Of a stretch of 64,000 bases of DNA, positions 11,044-23,005 are shown piece by piece. Below the pieces are notes generated by a model. The model was not told the origin of the DNA. It saw only the letters and a program-made list of their open reading frames with translations, and ran no database searches. The stretch lies in assembly GCA_023634235.1 (NCBI GenBank), contig JAMKCF010000001.1:16068258-16132257 (forward strand), written 5' to 3'. How positions within the stretch are numbered: position 1 is the stretch's first letter; each line of letters starts with the position of its first letter. The position numbers and the translations under genes were made by a program. The stretch is from Pisaster brevispinus. Taxonomy: Eukaryota; Echinodermata; Asteroidea; Forcipulatida; Asteriidae.

Positions 11044-14000
11044 TGTTTGATTGATTGATTATTTATTCATACATCTGGTGGCCAAAAAGCTAAATTACAT
11101 GTATGTTACAATTAAAAAGGACAATATAAAAATATAACAGCAAAATTTAAAAGAATGTAATAAAAGCATTATAGGAAAAATACAAATTGCACAATAAATG
11201 CAATTAACTAAAAACATCTAAAATTGAATATGAAGAAAAATTCATTCGTTTAAAATATAAATAAAAAAGGGGATGGGGCTTTTTTTGAAGCGAGTAGTTC
11301 TGGTTGGAATTTGTGAGATTCTGTTACAATTTCTGAGGCACCTACCATGGCTTTCAAGCCTAGTAGGGGGCAACAGAGAACTAGTACGGGCATTTCTACC
11401 GAGGTTTTCTGCGAATTTTTTACAATTTGCAAGTCTTCTTTCTGCAAGTGTGTCCAGATTACAAAGTTTAAGTTCATCAGTGTAGGAATTTAAGTTGCGA
11501 CCAAGAATTATCTTACAAGCCCTCTTTTGGATGGATTCAATATCATTAGATTGTTTGCAGGTAAGACTAGAGTGCCATACAACGTCAGCATATTCAAGGA
11601 TGGGTCTCACATAGCCACAGTATACAATTTTAAGTTCATTAGTATTGAAACCAAACCGTTTGAGAGTCCTCAACATAAATAGTTTTTTGTTGGCCTTTTC
11701 TAATATTGTTTTGCCCTGAACATTCCATTTGAGGTCGCTTTGCAGCCATAGACCTAGAACCTTTGCTTCTGAGACATGGAAGTGACTCTACCAATCTTTA
11801 GGTTATTATGCAGTGGAGGCGTTTTGTTGAAGCAAACTTGGATAGCCTGACATTTGGAGGGATTTAACTTTAAGAGGTTCTCATCACACCACTGCTTAAA
11901 CTTGACCAGGTCGTTCTGCATAAAACCTCCACGTGTAGCCATGCGGTTCTCTGCGAATGTCAGGTCGTCCACATACTTCCAATATTCAGTGTCAGCATCT
12001 TGAGCAGCTGAATTAATAAGTATTTGGAAACCTATCGGCCCAAGCTTAGATCCCTGTGGAATTCCCCCATTAAGATAAACATAATCAGAAAATGGATTAT
12101 TATACCGAACACACTGTTGTCTATTGTGAAGAAAGTCACAAATCCAGGGAACAATGGCCCCGCGGACTCCAATGTTGATCAACATTTCAATAAGGAGTGT
12201 ATAATCAACAAGGTCAAAAGCTTTAGTGAAGTCCGTCAGGACCACTGTTCCCACATTGTGACTTTCTTCAGCTCCCTGAAAAAGGTAATGGACAAGATTA
12301 ATTAGATAATGGGAAGTTGATATACCTTCTACATTGCCAAATTGACGAATATCTACTTTGTCTCTAATATCCATTTTGATCCATTGCGTTATGAAACCTT
12401 CAGCTACTTTAACAAAAATAGATGTGAGTGAAACTGGTCTAAGTTTATCAATGGTTGGCGGGAACTGTTTTGGAATGGGAACAGCAATTGCTTTCTTCCA
12501 TTGTTCCGGTACTATCCCCACACTAAAAGAACTATAAAAAATATCAGTGAAGGGAACACTTAATTCATATGCAAATTCCTTGGCTAACTTAGGAGGAAAC
12601 TTGTCTGGACCGCTTGCCTTGGCAGGCTTTATCTTCCTAAGCTCAGCATAGACAACTAACGGGTCCAATTGGGGCACGGGATTTCTAGCTGGTAAAAAAG
12701 TTGGCAGCTTTGAACAGTCAAGGGGCTTAAGTACATCAGACACACTAGAAAACACTGAATTAATTGCGTTAGCTTCACCTTTGGCATTATTTTCATCAAT
12801 TCTTATTTCTAATACTAAATTCATTTTTAGTGTAGTTGGTTATTGTTTTTATTTGTTGATGCCATTTTCGTTGATCAGTTTCCTGTAAATTTCTGACACG
12901 ATTAGCATAAAAATTTATTTTTTCCTTTTTAATCTCTCTTTTTACCTTGTTTCTTAGTTTGCACCAATTCTGTCTGTTGTTGAAGGCAAATGCAGCTTGG
13001 CGTTCATAAATAAGCTTTTTTACATTTGTAGACAGCCAAGGTTTGTCACTGTGATGGGTGCTGATTGTTTTAACAGGGAAACATAAATTACAAGCGGTGT
13101 CAATCATCGTATAAAAAGCATCAGTCTTTTCCTGTGGGCCAGAACAACAGAGTACCTCGTTCCAGCTTTGATTTTGTATCCATAAACCAAAAGCTCGTAT
13201 ACCTGAATCAGGAAATGAACGGAACTCTTTATTCTTAAAGGTGTTCTTCACTTTACAATGTGCTTTAGGTTTCCATAAAATACATTAATGGTCACTAAAA
13301 CCAATAGGGGATAATGCAGTCGGTTTATTATAATGGCTATTAAGTTTATAATTTGTTAACATGAGATCAAGAGTAGCTTCACCACGTGTATGAAAGTCAA
13401 CAATTTGGTACAGATCATTACCTCTGATAATCGGGAATATATTCATACGATTAAAGTCCCCTAAAATTACAATGCCAATATCTGGGTATTGAGTTCTTAA
13501 AGAGTCAACTGCTTGTAGAATGTGGTTTTGCAGAGTTTCCTGAAAAGGAGAGTTTGTTGTGATGTACACTGCACAGATGGCAAGTGATGAAATTCCACGG
13601 GGCAGTTTACTAGGGCGAACTTTAATCCGTAAGCACTCTAATTGTTCAGGAACAAGGATGTCAGTTGCCTTGCTGGCCGGGATTCCATTCTTAATGTACA
13701 CGGCAACACCACCTCCACGTTTATTGTCACGGCACTTAGAGAAAACATTGTAGCCATTGATGTTCAACTGGTTATCCGGTATATTGGGCGAGAACCAGGA
13801 CTCTGTTATAACTCCAATGTCGACTTTATGATGGTTAAAAATGATTTCAGCTTCGTCAAACTTGTTCACCAATGATTGAGCATTGGTCATGAAAAACGTT
13901 GGTAAATGAATAGCTTTAGGCAGGGTCGTATGATCACCATGGCGTTTAACTGCTACAATGTTATAACTTGTTTTCAATCGGACCAAACGAATAGCTTTGG

Positions 14001-14410
14001 TCTTATCTGACTGAGTTCTGTCTGAAATCGGAACAGGTATTTGTTGATATCTGGTTCATCTGTAATTGCCTCTTCTACACCCTCGGCTCCGTTTCAGGAT
14101 TCCTAAGGATTTAGCACAATCAAAGGTTGATTTGGAGATGTTTTGTTCATATGTACACAAACTTAGCAGATCAGAACGTGTGTACCTGATTCTTGGCACA
14201 TAGGAGCACTCACGATAAGCATTACTCTGTGTAGATGACTGTGTTCTTGAGTCCATGTTAAGGTTACACTTTTCCTTGGAGATTGACGGAGGTAAACCAT
14301 TGCTGGAATTAATCGTAGGACCTGGATTTTTCAAGACGTCCATGAAGATTGTAATGTCTGTAGGTGGGTCATGGCCACAAATAAGTAGACAACTCTGGCC
14401 ATGCATTGGC
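11044..14410 (-). mobile_element. CR1-like LINE, nearly full coding length, broken
   Basis: On the minus strand the element carries an N-terminal leader (14406-14056), endonuclease (13986-13285), RT (13251-11754) and C-terminal domain (11676-11242), about 3.2 kb. It ends in a short AT-rich 3' region finishing with an (AATC)n-type tail (TTGATTGATTGATT on the plus strand at 11046-11059). A short-repeat tail instead of poly-A is typical of the CR1/L2 group. Confidence 0.78.
11242..14406 (-). pseudogene. CR1-like LINE polyprotein: leader, endonuclease, RT (broken)
   Basis: The leader contains DVLKNPGP (14340-14317), resembling a 2A ribosome-skipping tail, then RIRYTRSDLLSL. The endonuclease frame has TNAQSLVNKFDE, VDIGVITESWF, GGGVAVYI, ILGDFN and ends at SPIGFSDH with an in-frame TAA (13287-13285). 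RT frames give RPVSLTSIFVKVAE, motif A FTKAFDLVD, NGGIPQGSKLGP (motif B) and YVDD at 11975-11964 (motif C). The last frame, with VRPILEYADVVWHSSL, QKRACKIILG and TLAERR, is the C-terminal domain usual in CR1-type LINEs. Frame changes lie near 14030, 12800 and 11720. The family nicks target DNA with the endonuclease and reverse transcribes in place; this copy cannot make a full protein. Confidence 0.82.
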
Positions 14411-16120
14411 CATTTTGCAAGAGATCGTTTTGAGGAAGTGCTTTTGTTGAGTGTCTATTCCGTGATTCAAAAACAAGAAACGGGTGAGTAACGTTACTTG
14501 CCAATCTGAAGGTTTCGACGTCGAGATTTTCCGCAGTATATAAATCATCTCCAATAAAATTGGTATGCAGCTTTCTGAAGGCATGTTGTGAGCATGCATG
14601 GAAAACCAGTACGTGCATATACACATGGATTGCATGCTGTCCCATGGTAGCCATTTTAAAGTACACTCGAAGTCTCAGCGATCCATTGCAGGTATATTAG
14701 ATTCTAAAAAAAATCATCATTGTTCAGCAGGTAAAATTGGGTCAAAATTTCACAAAGTATTCACAGGATACTCACAAGACTCATCGCAGCAAAGAATCAC
14801 AAGTAGATTTAAAAATGACAAAGATGTTGACGGATAACAAAAAGATGAGAACCAGCAAATAAAATGGTTGCAGGCAGCTACAAACAGCGCCCTCTTACTG
14901 TGAAGATCTGTCCTGAATTTTAGCTAATTTCCGATGTGAAAGTCTATGGAAGCAAGGAGGTATGTTTACAGGATAATTATGTAACTGTTATATTACTTAA
15001 ACCATGGAGGAAGGAAAAGAAGGAGTTCGAACGACCCGCCTAACCCCCACAGGGTATTTAAGAACCAATTAGCGTCTTAGCTGGCCCTGTGCAAAACGAA
15101 CGAAGACCTCCTGTGGCGCGACTGTTTTTACGAGCGCGATAAGATCTCATCCAGTGTCTTTGTGCACAGACGTCCTCGCCGCCCTGCTCACACTGGAGTA
15201 AAGAATTGTTTGATGACGTACAGCACGCACAATGTGCATAGGGACCACGAACAAACAAAAACGCATGCGCAGTTGTATTTCCGTAGCTTTCGCCTATGCG
15301 CCGTGCTTTTTCAACCGATTTGTCTTTAGTTTCTGAATATTTCCGTCTTTTGATCGTCAAATTTCAACGATTTTTTTATTTGTCAAAAGAAAAGTGATTT
15401 TTTTTACCCCTTAAGAAAAAAAATCGGCTCATTTTTTCTCGTAAGTGCTACGTTCACCGTTCATGTTCACATGTGTAATGAAATCATTTCCTATGATCGG
15501 TTCCCTTAGATTAGAAAAAAGAAACTAAATTCGTTCTAACCGCCGAGTCTGAGGTTTAAATAAAAATATGGAAGTGACAAAAAGTAAAATTCAGAAAGCT
15601 ACGATAATCCCCTTAGGCTTGTTTTATGAGATTTTTTTTTTATGTAATAGTTTTAACCATATTAACAATATAAACTTCGATCCAGCTGATAATTTATATG
15701 ATGAGTAAAACTTTTATTTGACATTTCAACAGTCATATGAGAATAATCAACAGCTAGCTTCGTTTTAATTTATTTGTTTATTATTTACCCCCAATTACAC
15801 AGAAATTCAATTACTACACTGCTAGGGCTAGGCCTATTTATTATTATTTTGTTATTTCGTGCATGTTTTCCTTTGTCGGTAACTGCTTGAGTAAAAATAT
15901 TGATTGGTCATTAAACTTGGCCTCCTGGAGTGGCTCAATATCTTTGCGTGCAAACCAGCGTTAACCAGTTTGAATTGGTTACAAAATTATTTTCAAAAAT
16001 GTGTAAAACCAATTCCAATTGTAAAGCTAATTTGTGAATAAAGTAGAACTAATGAGTTGCCGAATTTTGAGGGGCTTTTTGGAGTCTTGATTAAAAAAAA
16101 AAATTCTAACCATTTTAAAT
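14411..16120. other. Non-coding stretch with a GC-richer, promoter-like core at 15060-15370
   Basis: No convincing gene is seen; open frames here match no family. The core 15060-15370 is richer in CpG than its surroundings and holds an NRF1-like palindrome ACGCATGCGC (15261-15270) and a half CRE TGACGTAC near 15215. It lies about 0.8 kb upstream of the P-like transposase and could be its promoter. The rest is AT-rich. Confidence 0.35.
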
Positions 16121-16157
16121 TTATTATTTGTTCACAAATTTTCTGATTTCTGCAAAG

Positions 16158-19100
16158 ATGCAGCACTCAGACTGCCTTCGGGTCATCTGTCGGCTGTGTG
16201 GAAAAGAACGGGCTATTGTCCAAGGCCGTCATCCTATCGGTAAAGAATCACTTTCAAGAATGATAGTTGCAGCTTTGTCTGTTGATGTTGGTGATGATGA
16301 CGCCGACTTGCATCCACCATTTGTTTGCAAGCCTTGTGAAGTGATGCTAAAGAAATGGTGGGGAAAGCATCTGAGAAAAAAGAAAGCACCATGCAATATC
16401 GAAGTGGCGTTGTTCGACAAGAAGGAATGTGAGGGCTGTAGAGGGGTTGTTGCCGAAGAGATTGCGGCACAGTCATTGAAAGAGTGGTCCTCATTGGCAA
16501 GTACGTATGATCTTGTCGCTTGGCAAGGATTTGATAAGCTTCATATTATGAAGATGAGTCCATTGGGTAGGCCAGTTATTTATCTCATCGTCTGCAGTGA
16601 CTTTTCATGTGAAATTGTTGTGGATGGGGTGACAGTAGACCCAACAGACCATAAGGTTTTTGCAGATGTGCAAACGTTGTCCCAAGAATTAGTTGTCAGC
16701 CTTTTCCACAGATTGTCAACATTAACAGTTTGCGAGGGGAATAAGTGTTCCGAATTCCAGCTACTTGTTGAAAAGAAGAAAGGGCCAGAGGGGCAGATTC
16801 CACTTCGAATTACATCCAACGACACTCTTAATGGTAAAACCATCAGACACCAGCACTGCCAGCTCTTAACCGAGGGGAAGGTGAGATGTGATGTCTGCAT
16901 GGTGCATCGTGGTGACTTGATGTCGATGGTTGCTCAAGAACGTGCCAAGAAAAGCCACGATGTGTCCATTGCCTCTACTGTGCCGAACATCAGACTGACA
17001 TCTAGACAGCTACAGCAAAAGGTTTCACTCCTGACGAAGGAAAGAAGAAATCTGAAGCGACGTGGAGTTCTTCAGGAAAAAGTGGCTCACCTCATGACGA
17101 AAGAGGCGTTGTGTGTTTCGGATGAGCAGAATGGGCAGCTCAAGTCAACCTTTGACGAGTGTGAGGAAGGTCTCGCTGATATTATCGAGAAGGGCTCAGC
17201 AGCTCATTTGTTGTGGGAACAACAAAAAGAGGCTACAGCAAAGGGAAAGCAGATGCGCTGGCACCCAGCCATCATACGGTGGTGTATAGCTCTTCAGAGT
17301 AAATCGGCAAGCTCTTACAACTTAATTCGGCAAAGTGGGTTTATGAAGTTGCCTCATCCGAGCACACTTCACCCATATACCCACTTTGCTGATCCAACAA
17401 CCGGCTTCAATGCGGCCTTACTCGACAAGGTTGTGCAAGACAATCATATTTTGTCTTGCCCAGTACATGAGAGGAATGTGTCATTGTTGTTTGACGAAAT
17501 GAAAGTCAAGGCGGGTCTTGCTTTTTCAGTGAGGTCTGGTAAAGTAATTGGTTTTACCGATGTGGGCAGCATTGCGAATGAGGTTGCTGATTTCGAAAGA
17601 AAATGTCGTGGGGAGTCAGAGCCGGCAGTGGCTAGTCATGTGCTTGTCCTCATGGTACGAGGAATCTTTAGTTCCCTGCATGCGCCTGTTGGGTATTACC
17701 CCAGTACAGGTGTCACCAGTGACCAGTTGTATCCGTGTATGTGGGAGGCGATTGTTTTTCTTGAGTTGGCTGGCTTTCAGGTGCGTGCCTTGGTTTCAGA
17801 TGGGGCTTCACCAAATCGCAAGTTTTATCGCTTGCATTCGCCTGAGGCAACTACAGGGGCCACGTACTTGACTGCCCATCCTTGTGATCATGACCGGCAA
17901 GTGTTCTTCATCTGCGACGTCCCTCATCTTGTCAAGACAACCCGAAACAACTGGGAGAACTCTGGATATCACAACAAGACCAAGTCCCTTTGTGTAAGTC
18001 CTTTTGCAATTGTTTTCTTTTTCATAAGGTAAAAACCATCTTGATGGAAAACTTTGCATTTCTTTATGTTTTAAACTTGAAAAATCCAACAATTATTTTG
18101 AGTAATAACTAATAGTGTCCAGTGCCTTTAAGGCAATATACAATTATTATAATTACATTATACTTTTTTTTTGCCAACAGTTCAACAAGAAAGCCATTTC
18201 CTGGGTCCAGTTGTTGCAGTTGTATGAGAAGGATGCTGGTCAGGATCGCCAATCTCTTGGCTTAAGAAGACTGCACAAGCTGAAGCATGAACATCTCCAT
18301 TTGACACCACCATTAAGGATGAGAGTTTACCTGGCTGCACAGGTAAGTTGATTTAAAATATCTTATTGTGACTCACAATCAGTCAAAATGGAAAGGGACG
18401 CAAAAAACAATCCACTGATGCTGAGTACTTTTACTTATTGACACATACACATCAAAATTGCCCACGCTGAAAATTTTTCTGTTCATTCAAATTTCAGGTT
18501 TTGAGTAGCACAGTGGTGCATGCTTTTAAAATCACAGGGAAAGATTGAGACGAAATCAACAGAGACATTTGTTGAATTTTTCGACAAATTCTTTGACTGC
18601 CTTAATGTCTCAAACGCCTTCAAAGCATCGCGCTTAAGGAAACCTGCACTGGAACCATACAGAAGTTCGGATGACTGGCGCTTTGAGGTAAGCAAACAAG
18701 TTTTAAAATAAACAGTACAAATCCATTTTCATTTAGATAATAACTAATATGTTCAGGGGCCAAAGATAATAACTAATATGTTATGGGGCCATCCAAAGTT
18801 TCCAAAATGTTCATGGTCACACAAAGAGTACAGGGGTGGGGGACAAAGGCAGTGTACAACTTCAGGCGTTTAAAGTGATTATTTATACAGTATAATAAAC
18901 ATGGGGAAAAAACCCACAAAAGGTAGGTTTAGATAAACTCCGTTTATTTTACAATGCCTGACTCAATGCCATGTACATGTATGATTGAGAAGGCTTTACT
19001 GTACTAAATCAATCAAAACCTGTCCAAATATTTGACTTGCACAGATGTGTTAGTGTATTTTAATTTCAATAATGTACAGTACCTGATTTTCTTTTGCATG

Positions 19101-20179
19101 TACATGTACTACCCTTTTTCATTTCCAATATTCACAGTGGCTGATAACAGACTTCCTTGGCTTTCTGAAGAGCTGGGAGGATGAAGTGGAGTCTCATCAG
19201 TTGGATAAAGCTACCAAGAAGAAGATGTGTCTAAGCCGTGAAACAATCGATGGAATCAAAATAACAGGTAGATCATGTATTCATGTATCATGTGGGGGGG
19301 GGGGGGGGGGGACACGAAAAAGAAAAAGGCGCCATGAATGTTGATACTTGTCTCATTCATGAGCATGCCTTACATGCACGCAGTCACAGGGCATGTGCTG
19401 GCATAATTCATGAGCATGCATGCACACATCCAAAAGGCCTGTGCTGGCACAGTTGTACTCGGTTTGTCACCCTGACTACTTGGTATACCATACCAACACA
19501 CACAAACTCCGGACGCCGACTGGTCTACACATGAAACAGATGCCGGAAGTTACTATTTAATTCAAACGTTACATTTTGAAAATCATAAAAACAGATTGGG
19601 TAGAATTGGTTGACTTTTAAAAAAAGCTTCACAATGTTAGATAACTATTTATGTGAACCAGAAAAATCTAAAAATCTCAGGGGTAGAATGGTTCAATTTT
19701 TTCACTTTAGTCGCGTTTTGTGACACTGTTTTAGGGGTGTCAAAATTTTCGTTTAAAGCAACATACGTTGATAAATGTTATGGTGCTGTAGCAAGGGATT
19801 TTCAAGGATTAATTTTCCTTCAGCACATCAATTGTCCTTGATTTGTTAAGTCCAGAATTTTAAATTTATTTTTCCTTTCATGGATTCTTTTGTTTTTTTA
19901 GTGCACTCATTTGTCAATCTTGCCAAGATTCTTCTGAAGCTGCCCGGGGTAGAATTTCTCCTAAGTGAGAAATTCAACCAGGACCCTTTGGAGCAATACT
20001 TTAGTGCTGGGGGATGTAGCGACAACCCTACAGTGGAGCAGTTCGGTCATAACATGCTAGCACTACATGTGGCTTCAAGCAGTATTAAGGCATCAAAGAG
20101 AGGTAACTGCCGGCTATCTGATAGACACGATGACCAAGAAACCAATCTTGACAACACTCCACTGCCACGAAGGAAATAA
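16158..20179 (+). pseudogene. P-element-like transposase, five exons, single frameshift
   Basis: Exons by splice sites and phase: 16158-17993, 18181-18342, 18498-18687, 19138-19267, 19902-20179, giving about 864 residues. I start at ATG 16158; an in-frame ATG lies at 16128. The P-type RNase-H-like core is clear: WHPAIIRWCIALQSKSA, LLFDEMKVKAG (first Asp, about residue 446), LVSDGASPNRKFY (second Asp, about 548), FFICDVPHLVKTTRNNW, then in later exons FDKFFDCLNV, WLITDFLGFLKSW, and QDPLEQYFSAGG with the likely catalytic Glu and DNPTVEQFGHN. Instead of a THAP domain the N-terminus has CRLC..FVCKPC and CEGC pairs. Exon 3 is 190 nt where 189 is needed and reads into TGA at 18546; otherwise all phases agree. 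P transposases cut and paste DNA using GTP. I found no terminal inverted repeats. It could be a recently broken element or a decayed domesticated copy. Confidence 0.85.
18060..18132. repeat. End fragment of a TTAA-type MITE inside intron 1 of the P-like gene
   Basis: The sequence ending ..GTGTCCAGTGCCTTTAAGG reads on the minus strand as TTAAAGGCACTGGACACTAT followed by TTACTCAAAATAATTGTT. The terminal TTAAAGGCA and the TTACTC block resemble the end of the MITE at 59209-59610. Only one end is present. Confidence 0.4.
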
Positions 20180-21075
20180 ATGTAATCAAAGATCGCAATC
20201 AACTTGGCCAGTAACGTTGTTACAATATATTTTATATATTTAATTTTTTATCGAGTTCCGCCTTATGCCTTGTCTAAGGAGTTTTTCATCTTGATTGCCA
20301 TCAAAATTTGGGTGCCCGAAATTCAGGACACAATAATAAAAATTAATAGAAAAACCAGACCCCACCCTGCAAAAAATTCAGTAGAAATTTGTAGAAGTGC
20401 AACTATGGCAATACCTGTAATTTCTTTTTGGAAAGAATGTAGTCTCTGAGAAGAGCTGTTGGTTTAGTAAAGTTTGCGGTAACACATGTAATGATAATCT
20501 CTCTGTGAGTTGGGGTGGTTCTGAAAATAACCCTCGGTTGAAACCAACGATTGACAATTGAGATATACTTTGAGTTCTCTGTATCTTCAAAACATGTTTT
20601 AATTCACTTTTAAATATGTTTTTTAAATAAATACAAATTGATAACTTGTGACCAAAACTCTTCAAAAATGGAATACTGAAAAAAAATTGGCCTTGTGCTT
20701 AAACCCAGGCAGAGTCTTAGAAGCTAAAATGTAATATGTTTACAAGAAGAGGTAATATATACTTTATCATTGTACACATGAAAAAATTACAGGAGCATGT
20801 CTTTAACCTGCTTTGTTCGAAAATACATGTGCAAGTTAGCAAACATGTTGACTTCTTCTGAGTTACACTACACAATGAAAAGGTGTAAAGAAATTCCTAA
20901 CAAACTTCCCTCAATGAAAATAATTCATCAATGAATTAGCTCTTTATGTTTAAATTGCAGTTTTATTCACAGACTTAAATCCTTACGCAGAGCCTTTTCT
21001 GCTTTCTTTGAGACATTGCTACCAGATGCCTTTTTAAAGTTTAAGTAAACATTAATGAAGGCCTTTGTTCTGATT
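20180..21075. other. Intergenic repeat-like stretch with a histone-type stem-loop
   Basis: No gene is seen. The part 20440-20600 looks like a moderately conserved repeat. Read on the minus strand, 20532-20517 is GGTTATTTTCAGAACC followed by ACCCCA, close to the 16-nt stem-loop plus ACCCA of metazoan replication-dependent histone mRNAs, with one stem mismatch. Nothing encoding a histone is visible upstream on that strand. Confidence 0.4.
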
Positions 21076-22284
21076 TTAATCCATTGCTTTACAGTTATAC
21101 CTAGCAATTTTGTAGAATTTCTCCGTTATCTTACCCTGAGTTAAGCTACACCAGTAATGTTGTACTTTCTGGTCAGCATTAATTTTGTCAAAGAGTTTTG
21201 TCTGAATATCAACCCCTGGAAATGCATCAATGTTTGATGATGTGAGTAATTCTCTAGTGACAAATTCAATACTTCGAAAAAGTAGATAGACCCCATCGGA
21301 AACATGAAATAAGCCACCTCGGTTTTGGGCCACAATCCACTCATTAGTATATTCTAAAAATGTTTTTGCAGTGTTGGATTTACAAATTTTCCATGTTTTT
21401 ACAAATTTACAATAAATTTGGGCTACTTCATTAGCTTGTTTGGAAAACTTCTTATATAATGAGAAGGGGACATAGCCGGCTACATATCTAAGAACTTGTT
21501 CTTCTGGAGTTAAGGGCTTGGGTTGTTCGTTTACTGTCTGCTTAGGTTTATCAGTATTATTACGATCTTTCATCAATATATCTAACACTGCTTGCAATAA
21601 AAACTGGTATAGAAGATAAACACGTTGACCATTGTCATCTAAATTTACTGACAGCAAAAATCTCTTCCATTTAGCAATACTACTTAATCTATAACTATGA
21701 AATGATCGCCACATCAATTCGAAACCCTCTGGCTTGAGTTTTTTAGCATCGCCATCAGTTATTACAAGCCAAAGAGCACAAACTGTGTCTTTGCAAAAGT
21801 CATCAAACTCCTCGCTATCCATAACCTTCATTAGCTGCATTACCAATGCCATCACAGAAAGAGCAGCAGGATATCTTGCCATAAAAACAGGGTGGCTCTG
21901 CATCTGTTCAAGACCAGTCTTGAAATATGATGAAGCTCGCTGCTTTGCATCTTCACCATCAAAAATGGCCTCAGGTCGTTTTGCGACTGTTGAAAAATTA
22001 ACAGAGAAGGATATGCTTTGTTATTGGAGCTTGCTTGTAAAATATGTTGTCATTTATATACTACAATAAAAAATAAAAATATGATACAACATAATGGAGA
22101 AAAGTAAAGTGTAACTTTATTATATCGTGTAACTTACCTTGTTTTCGGGCTTTCTTAGGGCTGGCTTCTGAGTTTTCTTTGCAGTTGGGGCTGCAGCAGA
22201 AGGTTCCTCTGTAGATGCATTGCTAGTAGATGGTGTACTAATATCAGCATGGTCAGCTTCCTCCGGGGTTGTATTTTCCTCCAT
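21076..22284 (-). CDS. Two-exon gene of unrecognised, transposon-like family
   Basis: The main exon (21986-21076) is preceded by a good acceptor (TTTTTCAACAG) and encodes about 300 residues: AKRPEAIFDGEDAKQRASS, QVLRYVAGYVPFSLYKKF, then IYCKFVKTW and NRGGLFHVSDGVYLLF. An AGY/V block followed by a GGL..S block is a general pattern in the C-terminal regions of several DDE transposases, but I cannot name this family. A second exon (about 22284-22138) starts MEENTTPEEADHAD, is Thr/Ser/Pro/Ala-rich and ends in a strong donor (AAG|GTAAGT). Its phase does not join cleanly to the main exon, so an exon may be missing or an indel present. The (GTA)n run at 22291-22310 lies just upstream of this start. 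It lies opposite in strand to the P-like gene, and I see no link between them. Confidence 0.45.
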
Positions 22285-22557
22285 GGTAGTTGTAGTAGTA
22301 GTAGTAGTAGCATGGATGAAGGTAGTAGCAGGTTCATTATTGACGCTTCCTGATTTTTGTTGAAAATAAAAACAAAAACAACTTATTTATTAGATTTTTT
22401 GAATCATGTTTCACTCATTTGTACTGATATTTTGTCACTTGATTTGATTTGAAATGGTTTATTCGCAATAACAAATGTTTTTGCAGCCAGAGGCATTACA
22501 ACATTTGTACAAAGTTATACTATAGTAAAACTTATTTGAAATAGAAAAGGGATGCAG

Positions 22558-22811
22558 TTAAAGGGTTTGGGTACTCTTTGCAACACAAAATGAGGCGAAA
22601 ATGATTTTCGTGACATTGTATTTTTACTAATTTTTTCAAAAAACTACAGCACCTTATTCTTCCTCCATGCCTTATTCAAGTACTAATATTTTAAAGGGAA
22701 GCTTTCTAATAATTTAATATCATTATCTTCAAACCGTGTAAGTCTAATGTAAACCTGTGGACAATGTGTTTTGTGTGGTCCTCTACTACAAAAAGTACCC
22801 AAACTCATTAA
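22558..22811. mobile_element. MITE with TTAA ends
   Basis: The left end TTAAAGGGTTTGGGTACT and the right end, read on the minus strand, TTAATGAGTTTGGGTACT form terminal inverted repeats. The interior has ACTACAGCACCTTA, GGGAAGCTTTCT and ATCTTCAAACCGTGTAAG. The TTAA at each end suggests a TTAA or TTA target duplication, as for piggyBac- or Harbinger-type elements. No coding capacity. Confidence 0.6.
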
Positions 22812-23005
22812 ATAAAAAAATAAAAAATAAAAATAATAATAATTACCCAGTACCCAGTAGCAGTATTTTTTTGAACAAAATTAAATAACCGCAACGATAG
22901 TGAGAAAAAGTGGAAGTATTTTAATGGAAGTTGGTGGAAAAGTTTTCTTAATAATTATTCTGGCTTACCTGTGCTTAACCTTAAGATTAATCCTAGCGAT
23001 TCGTG

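Noticed and set aside
14331..14837. Overlapping frames upstream of the CR1-like leader
   Set aside because: Mutually exclusive frames with no motif; probably 5' untranslated part of the LINE and flank.
15058..15360. 100-residue minus-strand frame
   Set aside because: Coincides with a CpG-rich promoter-like patch; no family resemblance.
16128..20179. Terminal inverted repeats of the P-like element
   Set aside because: I compared the flanks by eye (15060-16120 and 20180-20700) and found no convincing inverted match.
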